From Struthio camelus (taxonomy: Eukaryota > Chordata > Aves > Struthioniformes > Struthionidae), in assembly GCF_040807025.1 (NCBI RefSeq), contig NC_090981.1:8072501-8136500 (forward strand): a stretch of DNA of 64,000 nt, given 5' to 3'. Within the stretch, counting starts at the first letter, position 1; the number at the start of each line of letters is the position of its first letter. Positions 36,679 through 49,398 of the stretch are shown here, in pieces. A model generated the notes under the pieces. The model was not told the DNA's origin and did not search any database. It saw only the letters and a program-made list of their open reading frames with translations. A program made the position numbers and the translations under genes.

Positions 36679-36692
36679 GGGGCGGGGCGGGC
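36679..36692. promoter_or_regulatory. Sp1/KLF GC boxes
   Basis: GGGGCGGGGCGGGC, overlapping GC boxes between the two NRF1-like sites. Confidence 0.6.
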
Positions 36693-36759
36693 GATGCCGC
36701 GCAGGCGCAGGCGGCCGCGTGTCGTCCCAGTGCTAGCTGCAGTCGTCTGTGTGGTAGAG

Positions 36760-39700
36760 GCATTATGTGCACTGTAATGCACAGTGGTTTTTGTAGGAAA
36801 TAAAGCCGTGTCACGGCCTGTAAGGATTTCGTCTGAAAAAGGAGGGAGAACGCTAGCTCTATACAACTTCTGAGCTTAGACGAGGATCATGAACTGCCTT
36901 TGGCTTTTAAGTTATTTAGCATCAGTTTAAGGATAAACTGAATATCTTGATAGAAAACTTTATTATTACTTTAAAAGTAGAATTGCACAGCTGGAATGAA
37001 ACCTGGACCAAATAAACTTAAATCAGTAATTAAATTTAGTGCCAAATAAGTAACCCCAAATCACCAAGTTAGGCCCTAAAAACCAGGGAGTTTTAGTGTC
37101 AGCTTCCTATCTGTATTTTAGTATCAAATGCATGGATGGCTTTGAATGCTAGAGGCAAATGCCCTTTCTTCCTTATCCTTTAAATTATCCCAGAATTACC
37201 TTTTGTCACACTAGCCTGCCTCATCAGATGATTTGCCAGCTTGGTCCACTACAGGGATATCTCAGTCGATGTTAAATCAGTGGAGCGTAATACAACATGG
37301 CAGGCTCCAGCCGTCTAAAACATTTCCACCAATTTAAAATCTGTTAATAGGTTTTAAAACTGGCTGAGGGGCATTCCAAGTTTTGTCTGCTCCTTTCTAA
37401 AAATTCAGAGATACCTATTTCAATATTGTCATATGAGACATCTAACAGAAGTAGTGTCTGATAAAGGAAGTCTACTCTAATTAGTCAATCTAATGATCCT
37501 GGCTCCACTGAAACAGACCCAAAATTTGTTACCCTACAAGTTACTTATTTCTGAACAATGTTCAAATTCACACGGGGATCTTCCATGCCAACATTACAGC
37601 TAACTCCATGCTGAGGTTGCTGATATGACTCAGAGTTTATCTCAGATCTCAACAGCCAGCACCGTAACAAAGGACGTCATTGCACCACTTTAAATTATCT
37701 TACCACCTGTTTTGCCAACACTACAGCAGTTTCTAGTGCGTGAATTGCATGGCACCTCAAAAAGCTAGACTACCAGCTCTACCAAAAATCACAGAAATCC
37801 TGTCAGTGTAGGACAGATGAGCATGCTGGTTTCTGCTTCTTCCAGAAATAACAAACATCATTAAAACTTGGGTATAAGAAAGGATGAGGAAGAAGATTCA
37901 GAATCATCTATTTTGGCTGTTTAAGTTGTAAGAAACAATTCCTGTCCTAAAGAGTTTAATGTGCATCTGTGTAGTCTGTAGTATAAAGGGAGCCAGTTCT
38001 CAGTTGAAAGTCTCTAGGCTTTCCCATAATTAAGATTGTCTTCATTGAAATACAAACTACTGGGGACAAACAGTTGCTAAGCATGCAAGGTAACCTGAAA
38101 GCACTGGCAAGTCCATAGTAAAAAAAAGCCAAGACAGTGTAAGCTTTTCACAGAACTGAACATTTATGTATAAGCTCAGCAGTTTTTCATACTAGTTTTA
38201 AAACATGTTTCATTAAAAGACAAGATTGGGTTTGTAGTTGCTAGTGTTTTTCATGTCTGCCACCAAGCAAAAGGCTTTCAAACACACAGTAGATATATAT
38301 ATATATATACACACTTACTTTTTATTACATTGCTCTATTAACTAGGAAGAAAAAAGATTTTTTTCCATACAAATTAAAATACTTTATATTCCTAATAATT
38401 CCAAATAATAATGAAAATTGTTTATTTTAATGAATTCTTGTTAAAAGGTACCTCTGAAGAGGAAAATTTTGCCTTCAATCTAATAGTCCTGATTTACTCT
38501 GAGTCAACCAACTTAGCAGCTTTCTTTTCACCTTAATTCTCAACTCTGACTAGACATCTCTGATTTGATATTTTTTCCATAGATAGATAGTTGATTTCAA
38601 TCAATGCAAAGTCATCCTAAATTGGCTAAAAAAACCCAACCAAATGAAAAATCCAACTAAAAAAAAAACCCCACACAATTGAAAATGAATTTAGAGTGAT
38701 CAGACCATTTGCATCAAAATCAAAATACTGGCTCAAGCCAACTTGAACCAAATTGAGAATATCAGTAAAAGGTTTTGAACTAGTTTAGCTAAACTCAAAC
38801 TAAAGTTACACCTTTAGTTAAAATGATGCAATTCTGAAACTAGACAAGGCCTCAGGTGGTATAATTACAGTAAAATTTACATCCAAGATATCCAAAGTTT
38901 TGCTATAAACTAGACTTAACATTCCTTATATTTTTGAACATTAAAAACACGTACACCTTTCACATGTTTCTTCATGCATAAGGGAAGAAAAAATGAGTAT
39001 AAATGTCTACTTTCATAAGACCTTAAAAAACAAACAAAAAACCACACACATTAAGTTTCCCATTGCTGAGTTGCCAGGACAAAGGTTAGGAGTCTTGTTT
39101 TAGAGCCAGTTAAAAAAGTTAAATTAAAAAAGCTGCAAGCTAAAGTGTAACTGGATAGACAACAATTATCTTCTACTGTTGATATGGGGCCCACTTGGTG
39201 GATAATACCCTGCCTTTAATATAGCAAACAAGCATAATTCTTTGCTAGATCTGAACCAAAGTGTGACATCCTTGTCAGCTCATCAGTAATACCAATAAAT
39301 GAAATGCTGTTGTCTTACCTTGAGTGAAATTCAGCTTTACTCTCTAGAAGACATTAAAGAGCTTCATAAAAGTAGCATTACACAGGAACTGAGCCTTGAG
39401 CTTCTGAACTATGACTGCTAGTTCCAAGCTGGAATCACTCAAAGTCTAGAAAAAAAATCATCATTTTCATTATCCTGAGCAGTAAACAGGCAGTTTCCAA
39501 TTGGACTCTATGGTCTAGCCCTAACCCTACTTTTTGTTATTGTTTTGATTGACTGTGCTCTCTTAAGGTATCTAAAGTTTTGTAGTTATATTTAGTCACG
39601 TCCATCTCCACAAATTTTTTCCCTCCAGTTCCACTGTGTACCACTGTGCTTTGGTCTTTCTAATGGGCTCTCTCTCTCTCTAACCTCTATTTTGTGCAGC

Positions 39701-42317
39701 TTCTCTTGTCTTTGAGCAAATACACCTCGGTTCTCCTCATTTCAGATTCTTTTCCCAAAATTCATTAGTATTACAAGTTTCGCATGCTGAAATTAGGATC
39801 TGTGCTACCATTTTAGCCACCTACTTTAAAGCAGTATAATACCTATGCAGTATAAACTCTTCCTGCTCAAAATAAAAGCCTTTTCTTTCTTCCCTCTATT
39901 CTGGCTTTCTGTCACCTCACCTTTGGTTTTCAGGTGCTGGTAATTTTTTCTTCTTTTTAAGGCACAATCCTTGTTTGCTGAGTCTTCCTGTATATGTTGC
40001 TACATATACAATTTACAGCTTATTTCAAAGCAACTAGAATACTACCCTGCTTTACAGTATGCATCTTCAAAAGTGACAAAGCTGGCTATCAGTAAGTTAT
40101 ATGCACTCACAATCTAAAATGACTCAGATTATGGGAAAGTAATAGCAAATGGATTGCTGAATTTTCAGGAGAAAGCATACTGGGAGTCTTTCCTCTGAAA
40201 CAGGCTGCAACAACTATGAAGAAAAGCTTTCTCTTTATGATCATGCAGTTATTACAAATGTAAAAGCAACGAGATATGGAAAAATAGTGTCCCCTCCCAA
40301 GAGTCATACACAACTTTTATCGAGTGTAAGAGCGACAAATTGGAGAACAAATTAGCTGATTAAAGCATTTTCTTGTAATTCATGCTGGACTGCTTGGCTA
40401 ATATCCCAAGTGTTGAACAATAAGAACTGTATTCAGCATTGCCCAAATTAGAAATGTGTCTCTATTTCTTTAGCACTTAAAAACAGAGCAAGTTTTTTAT
40501 GAGGAGATGAACAAGTACTTTTAGAATACAACTTCTTTCTCCTTTTAATAGAATTCCTTCTGCTGCTAATCAACAAGCATTATACAAAATAATTTTCATT
40601 TATGTCAAACTCAATAAGACAAGAAAAAACACAGGTTAGTTCTACAGTACTCAGGGAGGAAAGAAAAAAATAAACCTTTCACTGAGAGTCCTGAAGAGGA
40701 GGGAGTTTTCTGTGTCAAAGAGGGACAGATGGATAATTTAAAATTTACAGGAAGACGAGTTTAAAGAATAGTGGAAGCCAATTTTGGGGGTTTTGACTTC
40801 TAGACATCTGAAGCAATGCAGCTTCAGAATTCTTATCTCTAAATATAATTTAATAATTTAATGTTGAATTGAAACAGTGATTGGATTTTAGAAAGAGATA
40901 TATATTCTGGATTTCCTAATTCAAAATTGCTCACAAAATATAAGTATATTGGAAAAAGGGTCACATCTTAAAATTATAGGCACCACTGATTTGATAAAAA
41001 AAATAAAAAATCTTGGTCTTGTTTTGGAAAATAATCCCTGCAGAACAGCAGATAATGAAAAACAAAACCCCTCAAGAATCAGGGTTTTTATTTTGAATCA
41101 GACTATCAACAAGACAGATTACTTGGATCCATCTAGTAGTGTTTTGTCTATTAGGACAAGATATTGCAGTTCCTATTTGGTCACAGGTACACCAGTACTG
41201 AAAAGTGGTATCAGTCCTGAGGATGTGATATTTGGAAGTGAACTTCAAAGAGCAGAAGAACAAGAAGAAAAACACTCCTGTTCCCCCCCCTCCCCAACAA
41301 ACAAATCAATGAAGCTACAGTAAAACTTCAGTGGTATTGTGAAATTAAAATAATCTGGATTATTAGTTACAAGGCCTGATTTCTTAAAAAGAAATCTTAT
41401 TCCACTGTTAGCATCTCCATGTTATTAATTTTTAGAGGTTGCTGATAACCATAAGTTTTGTAGATTCATGGTATCGAGACTTTGATACCATGAATTGATA
41501 AAGACCTTTTTCCTGCTTTCCTCTTCTACCTCCCATTAAATGCCATCTTCATATATATATACACCTTGCTTTGCAAATTGCTCAGTGTTTCATTGCATTC
41601 ACAATTTTAAAAAAAAACGGTAATAAGTTAATAATTTTTTTATTTTTAAGACTACAGCTATTTTGCCTTTTTTATCCCTATTCCCTTCTTTAGTTTTTTC
41701 CTTCTGTGTTCTCTGATGACTGCCCAGGTAACTACAGCAGTTTTCTAATCATCTGTTTTATGTCAGTCAGCTGTTTGTACTCTGTAGTGCCCCACTCCAA
41801 CAGCTATCCCAATATAGGTAAGATCCCAAGATTTAGTACTACATTCAATGCCACACAAACAATTCTGAATTTACATAGCCATATCACATTCACTGACAGT
41901 TCATGTGGGGCAAAAAAAAAAGTTTGAACTTTGTCTCTTAGCACAAGATGAACTGTTTATTACTGAGCATGCTGTGAAGCAAGACATAAGCTATTTTTCA
42001 GAGCTGAAAGACGGGAAAGCTCTTTTTACATGATAACTGCATGTGCTAGCTTCTACATCTTCGTGCAGAAACTCACATATATACACAATGGAGATAAAAG
42101 GATACAGATGTCCTATGCAGGGAGAGGAAATAATGACTGTTAACTAACTACAGATTCAGACTCAACCACAAGGAAATGGCTTTGCATAAGCTGCCCCATT
42201 TTTTGTTTTGGTTCGGTGAAGCGTTCACCATTTGCATGCTGATGCATTTGTATCCTGATAGTCATTAAATGAGGTCTTCTTAATTAAGAAATTCTAAGAA
42301 AGCAAGAATTCAAACAT
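36760..42317. other. Intergenic region between UBQLN1 5' end and GKAP1 3' end
   Basis: About 5.6 kb of AT-rich DNA with no recognised exon, RNA gene or transposon. It contains a short (AT)n run near 38,293-38,308 and a perfect 12-bp inverted repeat at 41,464-41,495. A 124-codon plus-strand frame at 40,949-41,323 has a TTG, not ATG, at its start and no recognisable similarity. Confidence 0.6.
41464..41495. repeat. Perfect 12-bp inverted repeat, 8-nt loop
   Basis: ATTCATGGTATC, loop GAGACTTT, then GATACCATGAAT: the arms are exact reverse complements. It could fold as a hairpin in either strand's RNA. Confidence 0.9.
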
Positions 42318-42589
42318 ACAAATGGAAGAGTAAGTTTTATTGAATGATGAAAAAACTAGTTATGGCATTACAATTAAAGTTTGAGCTCTGCTGGAATACT
42401 AGTTTTCTAATTTTTCTTTAGGAGAAAGTGCAACAAATCAATTATTGAGAATGTTAGTCAAACTAGTAATTGTTAATTTCTCACCAAAAAACTGCATAGT
42501 TGAGCAGTTGTACAACAAATATATACATTTTTGCAAAACCCTGAAGAAAGATTTGATGTTTTTTGCTTTGAACCTGGTGACAGAGGAGA
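42318..42589 (-). other. GKAP1: GKAP1 3' UTR (inferred)
   Basis: The stretch from just after the stop codon to about 20 nt past the first canonical poly(A) hexamer on the minus strand. The true end may be further left. Confidence 0.5.
42336..42341 (-). terminator. GKAP1: Candidate GKAP1 polyadenylation signal AATAAA
   Basis: AATAAA on the minus strand about 250 nt after the GKAP1 stop codon, the first canonical hexamer I noticed downstream. Confidence 0.5.
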
Positions 42590-42637
42590 TCATCTGCATT
42601 GGTCAGATTCTGAGTTCCTTTTCCCTTTTTTCCCACC
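42590..42637 (-). CDS. GKAP1: GKAP1 terminal coding exon
   Basis: cGMP-dependent-kinase anchoring protein 1 (GKAP42) is a Golgi-associated coiled-coil protein that binds PKG I-alpha. This 48-nt exon encodes GGKKGKRNSESDQCR and stop TGA at 42,590-42,592. It differs from the human C-terminus (GGRKGKRNSESDQCR, from memory) at one residue. The acceptor is TTCTCTCTTACAG just above 42,637, and the exon starts in phase 0, matching the previous exon's end. The near-identity of this tail fixes the gene identity and argues that the C-terminus is under selection. Confidence 0.95.
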   Translation of the reverse strand, partial: GGKKGKRNSESDQCR

Positions 42638-44375
42638 CTGTAAGAGAGAATTAAAACAAATGTTTAGCTAATATACTAGACATGACACTTTATACTTGCA
42701 GTTATTTTCCATACTAAAATAGTATGAATTAACAACTTGAAAAATTCAGGAGTTGTTTAAATTGCATACTTTTGTTAAATTATACAAGTATATCTATATG
42801 GGACACAAATCCATCTAAACACCAAATATCAATATATAAGTAACAACAGGATACAGAATTGAGATGATACACTTGGGGATAAAACCACTGATTTATTGCT
42901 TTTTTGTTTGTTTTTAATCCACACATATTTGGTTTAGTTTTTTGAAAGGCTTCCTAATGTTTCAAAGCAGTATTCCAATAAAGGTAGGTCTAATTTTATT
43001 GAAGACAACACCACAAAAAAGGTGGTAGTATAAGAAGCATTATCCTGAGCAGTGTGGGAGGATTATAGGCAAGAATAATAAAAGCAGAAGCAATGATCCC
43101 TGCAAGGCTAATTAAAAAAAAAAAAGAGCAACAGAGGGGATGATTTTGCAGTAATTACAAAGCATAATTAAAACAAAGACCAAGGTTCTTTTGTAAATTC
43201 TTCTGTTTTTCTGTTAATTTATTATTATAATTAATCACAAAATAATTAAATTATTTTTCTAATTAAAAATATTCTCTTTATGCAAAAAATAATAAACATT
43301 AGCAAAAGCAGGGAGAGCATGGAAAAAAGAGCAGGAAAACTGAAGTTGAAAGTCTGAACAATGATGTGAATGACTGAATTTGACAGTAACAATAGATTTA
43401 CTTTAGTTTTAATTAGTGGTATAAGCACTCAGCTTGTCTATAAGGGACTGACCAAGTACATGTATTTGGAAACTGCTGCGAAATAATTTGAAGAAGGAAC
43501 TTGCTCCATTGAGATAAGTGACAAGCGAAAAAGGAGATTAAATACAGAACACACTGCAATACTAGCCAAAGAATTTGATGTAATCAGAAAAGATTTGTTG
43601 CTTCAGAAAGAATAATTATGGCTTAAATGAGTCAGTTTTCATGAAATTATAGTATTCCAACACAAACAATGTGTTACAACTTGAAACAAGATTACTTGCC
43701 AAAGACTACAGGGCTACCTGAGAAGTTTCCATTATAAACTATAGGCTCTCCTTGTAACCTATGCAAAATGTCATGGTAAAAGAAAAATATGAAAATGTGT
43801 TGAATAAGCCATGCACAAGTACAAATTCTTATTCTCTGGGGACTGAATCACTGCACTCTTTAAAAATAGTATTTTAACAGCATACTACTTACATGGAAGT
43901 TAACTGAAATTCACTAATGTGAATTGCATTAGTGGCCAAGTTGGACCAAACAACATATGCACAGTCAGCAAGACACTGATCTTATCACTCACATTTCAAC
44001 AGCATTTGCTCTGAATCTCCTACAAAGATTTGGCTACAGACAGCACTAAGATATAGAACCCAGTAAAGACTGTGTGGCAAAAAACTCCCCATGAAGTCTA
44101 CTGTTAGTTTAGTTACACACAGAACATGGAAGCTGTAGAACATACTGATTGTTTACCAGCATACCAAGAAGTTCTAAAGCACAAAACAGGTGGCAAAGTT
44201 CTACTGGCCAAAACTGTGCTTTAGTTTTGCTGCTGTTTTTGCCTACAATATGAATCGCTATAGATATTTTTTTAACCTGAAAAAACCAACTAGGTCAGTT
44301 GAGAGCATGTTTCTTTGATATAGTCTCAGTTACATCAAGAAAAGGCAAACTTATATCTAGAGAAAATAAGAATAC
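42638..44375 (-). other. GKAP1: GKAP1 intron
   Basis: AT-rich, with GT/AG boundaries defined by the flanking exons. No repeat or gene recognised inside. Confidence 0.8.
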
Positions 44376-44453
44376 CTGATATTTTGTTAATTCTACTTGC
44401 AATAATTTCGCTTTGGATCTTTCTTGTTCTAATGCAGCATGAAGTGTAGTTAC
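44376..44453 (-). CDS. GKAP1: GKAP1 coding exon, C-terminal coiled coil
   Basis: A 78-nt exon, phase 0 to 0, encoding [14 protein letters not shown] then AKLLQVELTKYQ. The human counterpart (from memory) is [26 protein letters not shown]. The heptad-like spacing of Leu/Val residues marks the C-terminal coiled coil. The acceptor is TTTTTTTTTAG and the donor CAG|GTATTC; both are good consensus sites. No stop or frameshift. Confidence 0.95.
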
Positions 44454-45348
44454 CTAAAAAAAAACATATAAAATGTTAATTTACAAAATATGCTTTACAT
44501 CTACGTTTACCAAGTCAAAATAGTTCTGTTAGTATTGTGTTAGACAAACAGGTAATACATGCTGGGTTCAAGAAAGATTACTACTATGATTGTGCATGAA
44601 CTGAAAGTGCAAGTAAGATATTCCTTAATGACTTATTTCCCCAGCAACATTTATTGGTTTACCTCTATAATGTAATATGAAAGCTACAGAGTCAGAAACT
44701 CTTTCAAGTTTTAGCCTCTACATACATACAGCACTGTTCCTGTCATACAGCACTTAACTGATGTAATATTATGCAATGCGGATGAGCTATATTACATCAC
44801 GCTCAAAAATTAATGCTGTGTTCTATGATAATAAGTTTGTGCAAGTTTAGAACTTAGAGAACAATGACTACAAACCAAAACTAAGCTTTAAAATGTTACA
44901 TGCTCTCTACTGCAGTTGCTTGCTAACAGTCATCCATAAATAATTCGTATCTCAGTTATGTTGGTAAACCAGTATTTTTCAAGCTTAAGACTAGAAAGCA
45001 AGAAAAGGGAAAGAAGCATTTTCTTCTGCAATATCTTTCTGAGCTTCCTCATTTTGGGTTACCAAAGGCAGAGGATGATATTCTTAAGGGGCTGTTGAGG
45101 GCAAGATCCTTTCAGGCATGCTGAGGTCTGCTGTCTTTCCAGAAATAGCTCTAAGTGTATCATGCTGGAAATTTACATAATACATGTCCTCTGACACACA
45201 GAGTGCCTGGGTAAGGATGAAATTTAACATTTTTTGCTTCAAGCAAGTTTTTGTTTCAGCTTTCTCCCCCCTCCCCACCCCGATTACCTTAAATAAATTT
45301 TATCTTTGAAATACCCATGACATTTTACATTAAGAAATCCTTGCTTAC
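44454..45348 (-). other. GKAP1: GKAP1 intron
   Basis: Bounded by good GT and AG sites. No further feature seen. Confidence 0.8.
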
Positions 45349-45419
45349 CTGTAAGGTCAATTCATTTTTGATACTTTGCAATTCATCAACCTGTACGAAT
45401 ATTTCTGCTTTGTCTTTCA
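45349..45419 (-). CDS. GKAP1: GKAP1 coding exon
   Basis: A 71-nt exon. With the A that ends the previous exon it reads M, KDKAEIFVQVDELQ, then SIKNELTLQ. The human counterpart is [24 protein letters not shown] (24 residues, recalled in two blocks: [12 protein letters not shown] and [12 protein letters not shown]). The acceptor is CTCTCTCCAG, the donor CAG|GTAAGC. Enters in phase 1, leaves in phase 0. Intact. Confidence 0.95.
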
Positions 45420-46959
45420 CTGGAGAGAGAAAGAAAGAGATTGAGTGTGAGAATTTTTCTGGATTTACAGGTCTTTGCCTGCAACAGTACTGTCACATTG
45501 CGCTATTTCACTATTTTGTTATTTCTAAATAAGTCTGCCTTCACTGAGAGAACAAATGTTAATTAAAAACAATCATTAGTTACCAGTGCCATTAGTAGCA
45601 ACTTTAAAAGTTCTGAAGATTAAACCCCAACCTTGTACTAGTTTCCCCACACTTAACCCTGTAGGCAGCATGGATTTTAGAGACAACCACTATGAACAAA
45701 GTCCATCAGAAAACTGAATCTTGGCCATCGATCAAGATTTTGGGACTGTAAGCTTCATGTATGAGTACAGCCATACCTACAGAGACTTATACTGGTATTA
45801 AATATTTAAAATAGGGACATGTTTAAATTGTGTATTTAGTTAGTGTCTATGAAACATCTGTGGATAACTTTAAATTCTCAATATGCACAAATTGAGATTT
45901 TTCAAGTCTCAATTCTGCCATGAGCAATCTTCTCCCCAAAATGCAAAATACCTTGAAGTCTGCAGAAGATTAGATCTGGTAAAACCACAAAATTACTATT
46001 TTATGGTACAGTACTATTCCACAAACAGAAAAAAAAAACCCTCAAGCAAGAACTTCACCATTTCCCTCTTGAGATGAGAATATTTCATCTTGTCTCAGAG
46101 ACTGACCTGAAGTTCCAACAAGTAAAAATTTGCAGTGCTCAATCACATTACGAATATTTGAACTGGCTTAGCTGTAGCTTGCTTGTAAATATATTTTAAC
46201 AAAAACATTCAGCTCTTTTCTAGCTTAGCAATTCAACCCAAAAAAGAAGCTACATTTAGGAGCTAAATTAAGAAATTGAACAGCAAAAGCAAATTTATAA
46301 CACATTTAGTTTGCCTGTTATTATAGACCCAACTTCATCATGCAAGATCAGGATTATTAAAGGATAACTACAAATAACAAGTATAAAGATACCAGGAAAT
46401 TTACTTATATATTCAATCTTTGACACCAAGCTCTGAATTATAAAAACTACAAATTGTGTTAAAACAGAAGAAACTTATCACAGTTACATATATAAAACTC
46501 TCAGTGTTAGCTTAGTTGGCCCTATTTGTTGTCTGGTAAAAGGTTTGCTTAGGTGTAGGATGATGTTTCCAACAGTTCAAAGCACAGCTTGCAAAGATAT
46601 GAAAACCGAACAACTTCCTTGAGGGTCTAAACAGGGAGTACAGTAAGATCAGTCCAGAACAGATCAAGTCACTGGCAAAATAAAGTATAATTCAAAGACT
46701 CATTGTGCCCAAAACATAGCTGAGCAGCTTAAATTTCAAAGACTGCTATTAAAATTCAACTGATGATTTCATTATATAATATCAGGAATGCAGTACTTTG
46801 TGGTCCAGATTCTGTATTTCACTGGAGTTACTGCAAATGAATAACTTCCTAGTTCCTTATAGTTGTTACTGTATCAACTTATTTTTAAAAAACTGCTTTG
46901 AAAGTGCTTTTCATCTCTTTAAAAGAACTTTCAAGTCTGCCTGTTAAAACTCTACTTAC
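45420..46959 (-). other. GKAP1: GKAP1 intron
   Basis: AT-rich. No recognisable exon or mobile element inside. Confidence 0.8.
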
Positions 46960-47023
46960 TTTCACCTTCTTGTAGCATCTTCAAAAGTTGTACATTTCTT
47001 GCTTTTACTTCCTTATACTTTGC
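46960..47023 (-). CDS. GKAP1: GKAP1 coding exon
   Basis: A 64-nt exon encoding AKYKEVKARNVQLLKMLQEG then E and one extra base. The human block (AKYKEVKARNAQLLKMLQEG) differs by one residue. The donor is GAAA|GTAAGT and the acceptor AACACTAG, with a weak pyrimidine tract. Enters in phase 0 and leaves in phase 1, consistent with both neighbours. Confidence 0.95.
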
Positions 47024-49296
47024 CTAGTGTTAAAGAGATTGAATTAATGCATATATGCCCTATAAAAGTATTCTATAAAGCGAACATGACTAAAATGTTT
47101 CAGAGTTGAAAATTATGATTTCTGAGAGAATCTGTTGTTTTATGTCTTAATTAAATCACAGTCAACGTAATGAATGTACCACAGGAGGAATGGGTTAATC
47201 AACTAAGAGTCTAGAAATTAAGGCAAACACAACAAGGCTTACAGCAAGTTAAAATAAAAAGTTATGTCAGTGCACTGACAGTGCAAGAACCACCGCTCAG
47301 GTCTGCCTAAAGTATATAGGCCTATTTGCATCAAGGGCTTTACAATTTCTCCCCTGAAAAATATTCAGATAGCACACAACAATTATAACGCACTTTCCAG
47401 ATACTGTGTTAGTATAAATGGTTTGTCATATTACTTGGCAACTACAACAAGTCCCCTACAGCTCTATAGATTATTTTATTAAAGAGTCACAGCTACCAAA
47501 ATTACAGTTTCTTTCTTTTCAACTCTTACAGTCTTCTACTCAGAAACCTATTTTCACTAGTTTTTCCAACCTATCTGATGGCTACATACTTTCTTCATAG
47601 GGCAGCCTTTTCCTTATTTGGCCACCAATGCCAATTCTAGCCATGTATCTTAACTAGATGCTTATTTTTCCTGTCACAAGTCTCTTTATGTGTAGTTTGC
47701 TCTTGTTGGCTCTTGAAAGAAGTTCAAATTGGGAGACATTTTTTTGTAATAAAGAAGCTACCACCTTCCACTTACACTATCATCCCAGTCCATGAGAATA
47801 ATTTGATCTTACTCCATGCAGAAAGTTAACTGTTATTGTTTACTCTTCAATCCACTGTAAACAGGAAAAGGCTATAGTATAGATCAGTGGAATGCCCAGT
47901 TTCTCTATGTCATGGAACCATGCACACATGTGCATACATACAACACTTGAAAAAACAATCTTTAAGAAAGGAACTTTTCAACTCTAGCATACCAAAACAC
48001 TGTATAACACTGTATCACTGCCACAGCCAATAAATGCTAATAAATAGAGGAACAAGAAGGAAATGAAAGGGCATTTTAATAGATGCAGTATTTAATACTT
48101 TAAAGACTTACATTTAATCACAACCTTTGATGGCCACTTAAAACTATATTAGGCTCTCTGGGCAAGTTTCTTAAGTGAAACAGCTATATGATCACCCTTC
48201 ATCTCACCAATATCCTTATGCACTGCATTTATTCTGCCAAGTGCAATCAAGTGTTAATAGTGACAAATATAAATGGTTTTATACTTCAGAAAAATTGAAT
48301 TTGGGGAGTCCAACCCTAGTACACAGTGAAGGCAGCTGTTAACAAAGTTCATGTCTTCACTACTACAACCAAAAATCCTTATTTAAAGTATCAGAAAACT
48401 TCCAATCAGTCAAACTGCTTAGACTACCTTAAACAAGGAATAAAAATCATAATGAAATCAATTAAAGTAATTCCATGGTGCTTTATTACATTTCCTTTAT
48501 AATGCTTAGTTCCTCACCCTTGTTGCTCTAGATGCTATCCAGACAATGCTAACAAGTACTGAAAACAGGGTGGCAACTAAAGACATTTTCCTAATAGTCT
48601 GGTATACAGCAATATTGTGATACTTATTAACAAGCAAATCTTTTTCTTGGTGTGTTTTAGCATATGCTGAATCTCATTTCCAACTTTGTTTGTATGTAAT
48701 AGGAAAATATACAACAGAATACAGGACACCATTACTGTTATGCTGCAGCTTTAAAAGACTCCCCTTAAATCTGACTAAGTATACACTGCTCTCTTTAAGC
48801 ACTTCATATAGTGGACTAAATCTACCCCTCCCCCCCGGCAATACATAGTTCTTAAATGCTCGAAATGCTTTTTAGACTCTTAGAAAAATTATGTTGGAGA
48901 AGACCCATGGAGATCCAACTTAGTGCTCAAAGCAGAGCTAACTTCAAAGTTGGATCATGTTGCTCAAGGTCTTGCCTAGTCTTAGGTAAGTCTTTGCTTT
49001 TTCTGACAGCAAACAGAATAGCAATACTAAGAAACAACTAATGGTTAGATATGCCAGATACAAAGTTTATTCCTGAATGTCTTGTATTGATACTTTAATT
49101 ATTTTAGATGTGTAACTTATTTACCAAGAAAGATCACTTCATGTGGTACTGGAAGAATAACTTTGCTCTGGAAAGGACATAATCTGTGGCCAGTCTAAAG
49201 CATTCTTACAGATTAGTCACATTTTATTACATACTTTGTTTCAAATGTATACAAATGTTAAATTTTGTTCACTACTTGAAGGTATCAGCTACATAC
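47024..49296 (-). other. GKAP1: GKAP1 intron with old CR1 fragment
   Basis: The longest intron clearly bounded in the window. Apart from the CR1 relic at 48,888-48,978, no feature was recognised. Confidence 0.75.
48888..48978 (-). mobile_element. Old CR1 3'-UTR fragment
   Basis: The plus-strand text runs GTTGGAGAAGACCCATGG, then GCTCAAAGCAGAGCTAAC, then GTTGCTCAAGGTCTTGCC. This follows the order of the reverse-complemented CR1 3' region (compare 29,160-29,220) but is more diverged. The terminal octamers are gone. Confidence 0.7.
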
Positions 49297-49398
49297 CTCC
49301 CACTGAGTTATTATATTTTTCAATTGCTGAATTTCTGTATCTTTCTTTTCAAGTTTGAGCTTTAGTCGTTCTGTTTTTCCATCTTTCAAAACACCCTC
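49297..49398 (-). CDS. GKAP1: GKAP1 coding exon, start of C-terminal coiled coil
   Basis: A 102-nt exon, 34 codons, phase 0 to 0: [20 protein letters not shown] then [14 protein letters not shown]. The human counterpart is EVVLKDGRIERLKLELERKD then AEIQKLKNVITQWE (from memory). Lys/Glu/Leu-rich and clearly coiled-coil. The acceptor is TTTATAG (poor pyrimidine tract), the donor GAG|GTATGT. Because it starts in phase 0, the preceding exon must end in phase 0, which neither visible upstream exon does; at least one intervening exon is therefore missing from view. Confidence 0.95.

Larger units (their letters stand above)
35980..36740. promoter_or_regulatory. UBQLN1: CpG island at the UBQLN1 5' end
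   Basis: A sharp rise in GC and CpG against AT-rich flanks. It covers the start of intron 1, coding exon 1, the 5' UTR and the core promoter. No TATA box is evident, as is usual for a broad housekeeping promoter. A second, plus-strand transcript start is possible but no partner gene was found. Confidence 0.85.

Noticed and set aside
40949..41323. 124-codon plus-strand open frame in the intergenic region
   Set aside because: Starts at TTG, contains no ATG until its last codons, and shows no recognised similarity. Probably chance in AT-rich DNA.
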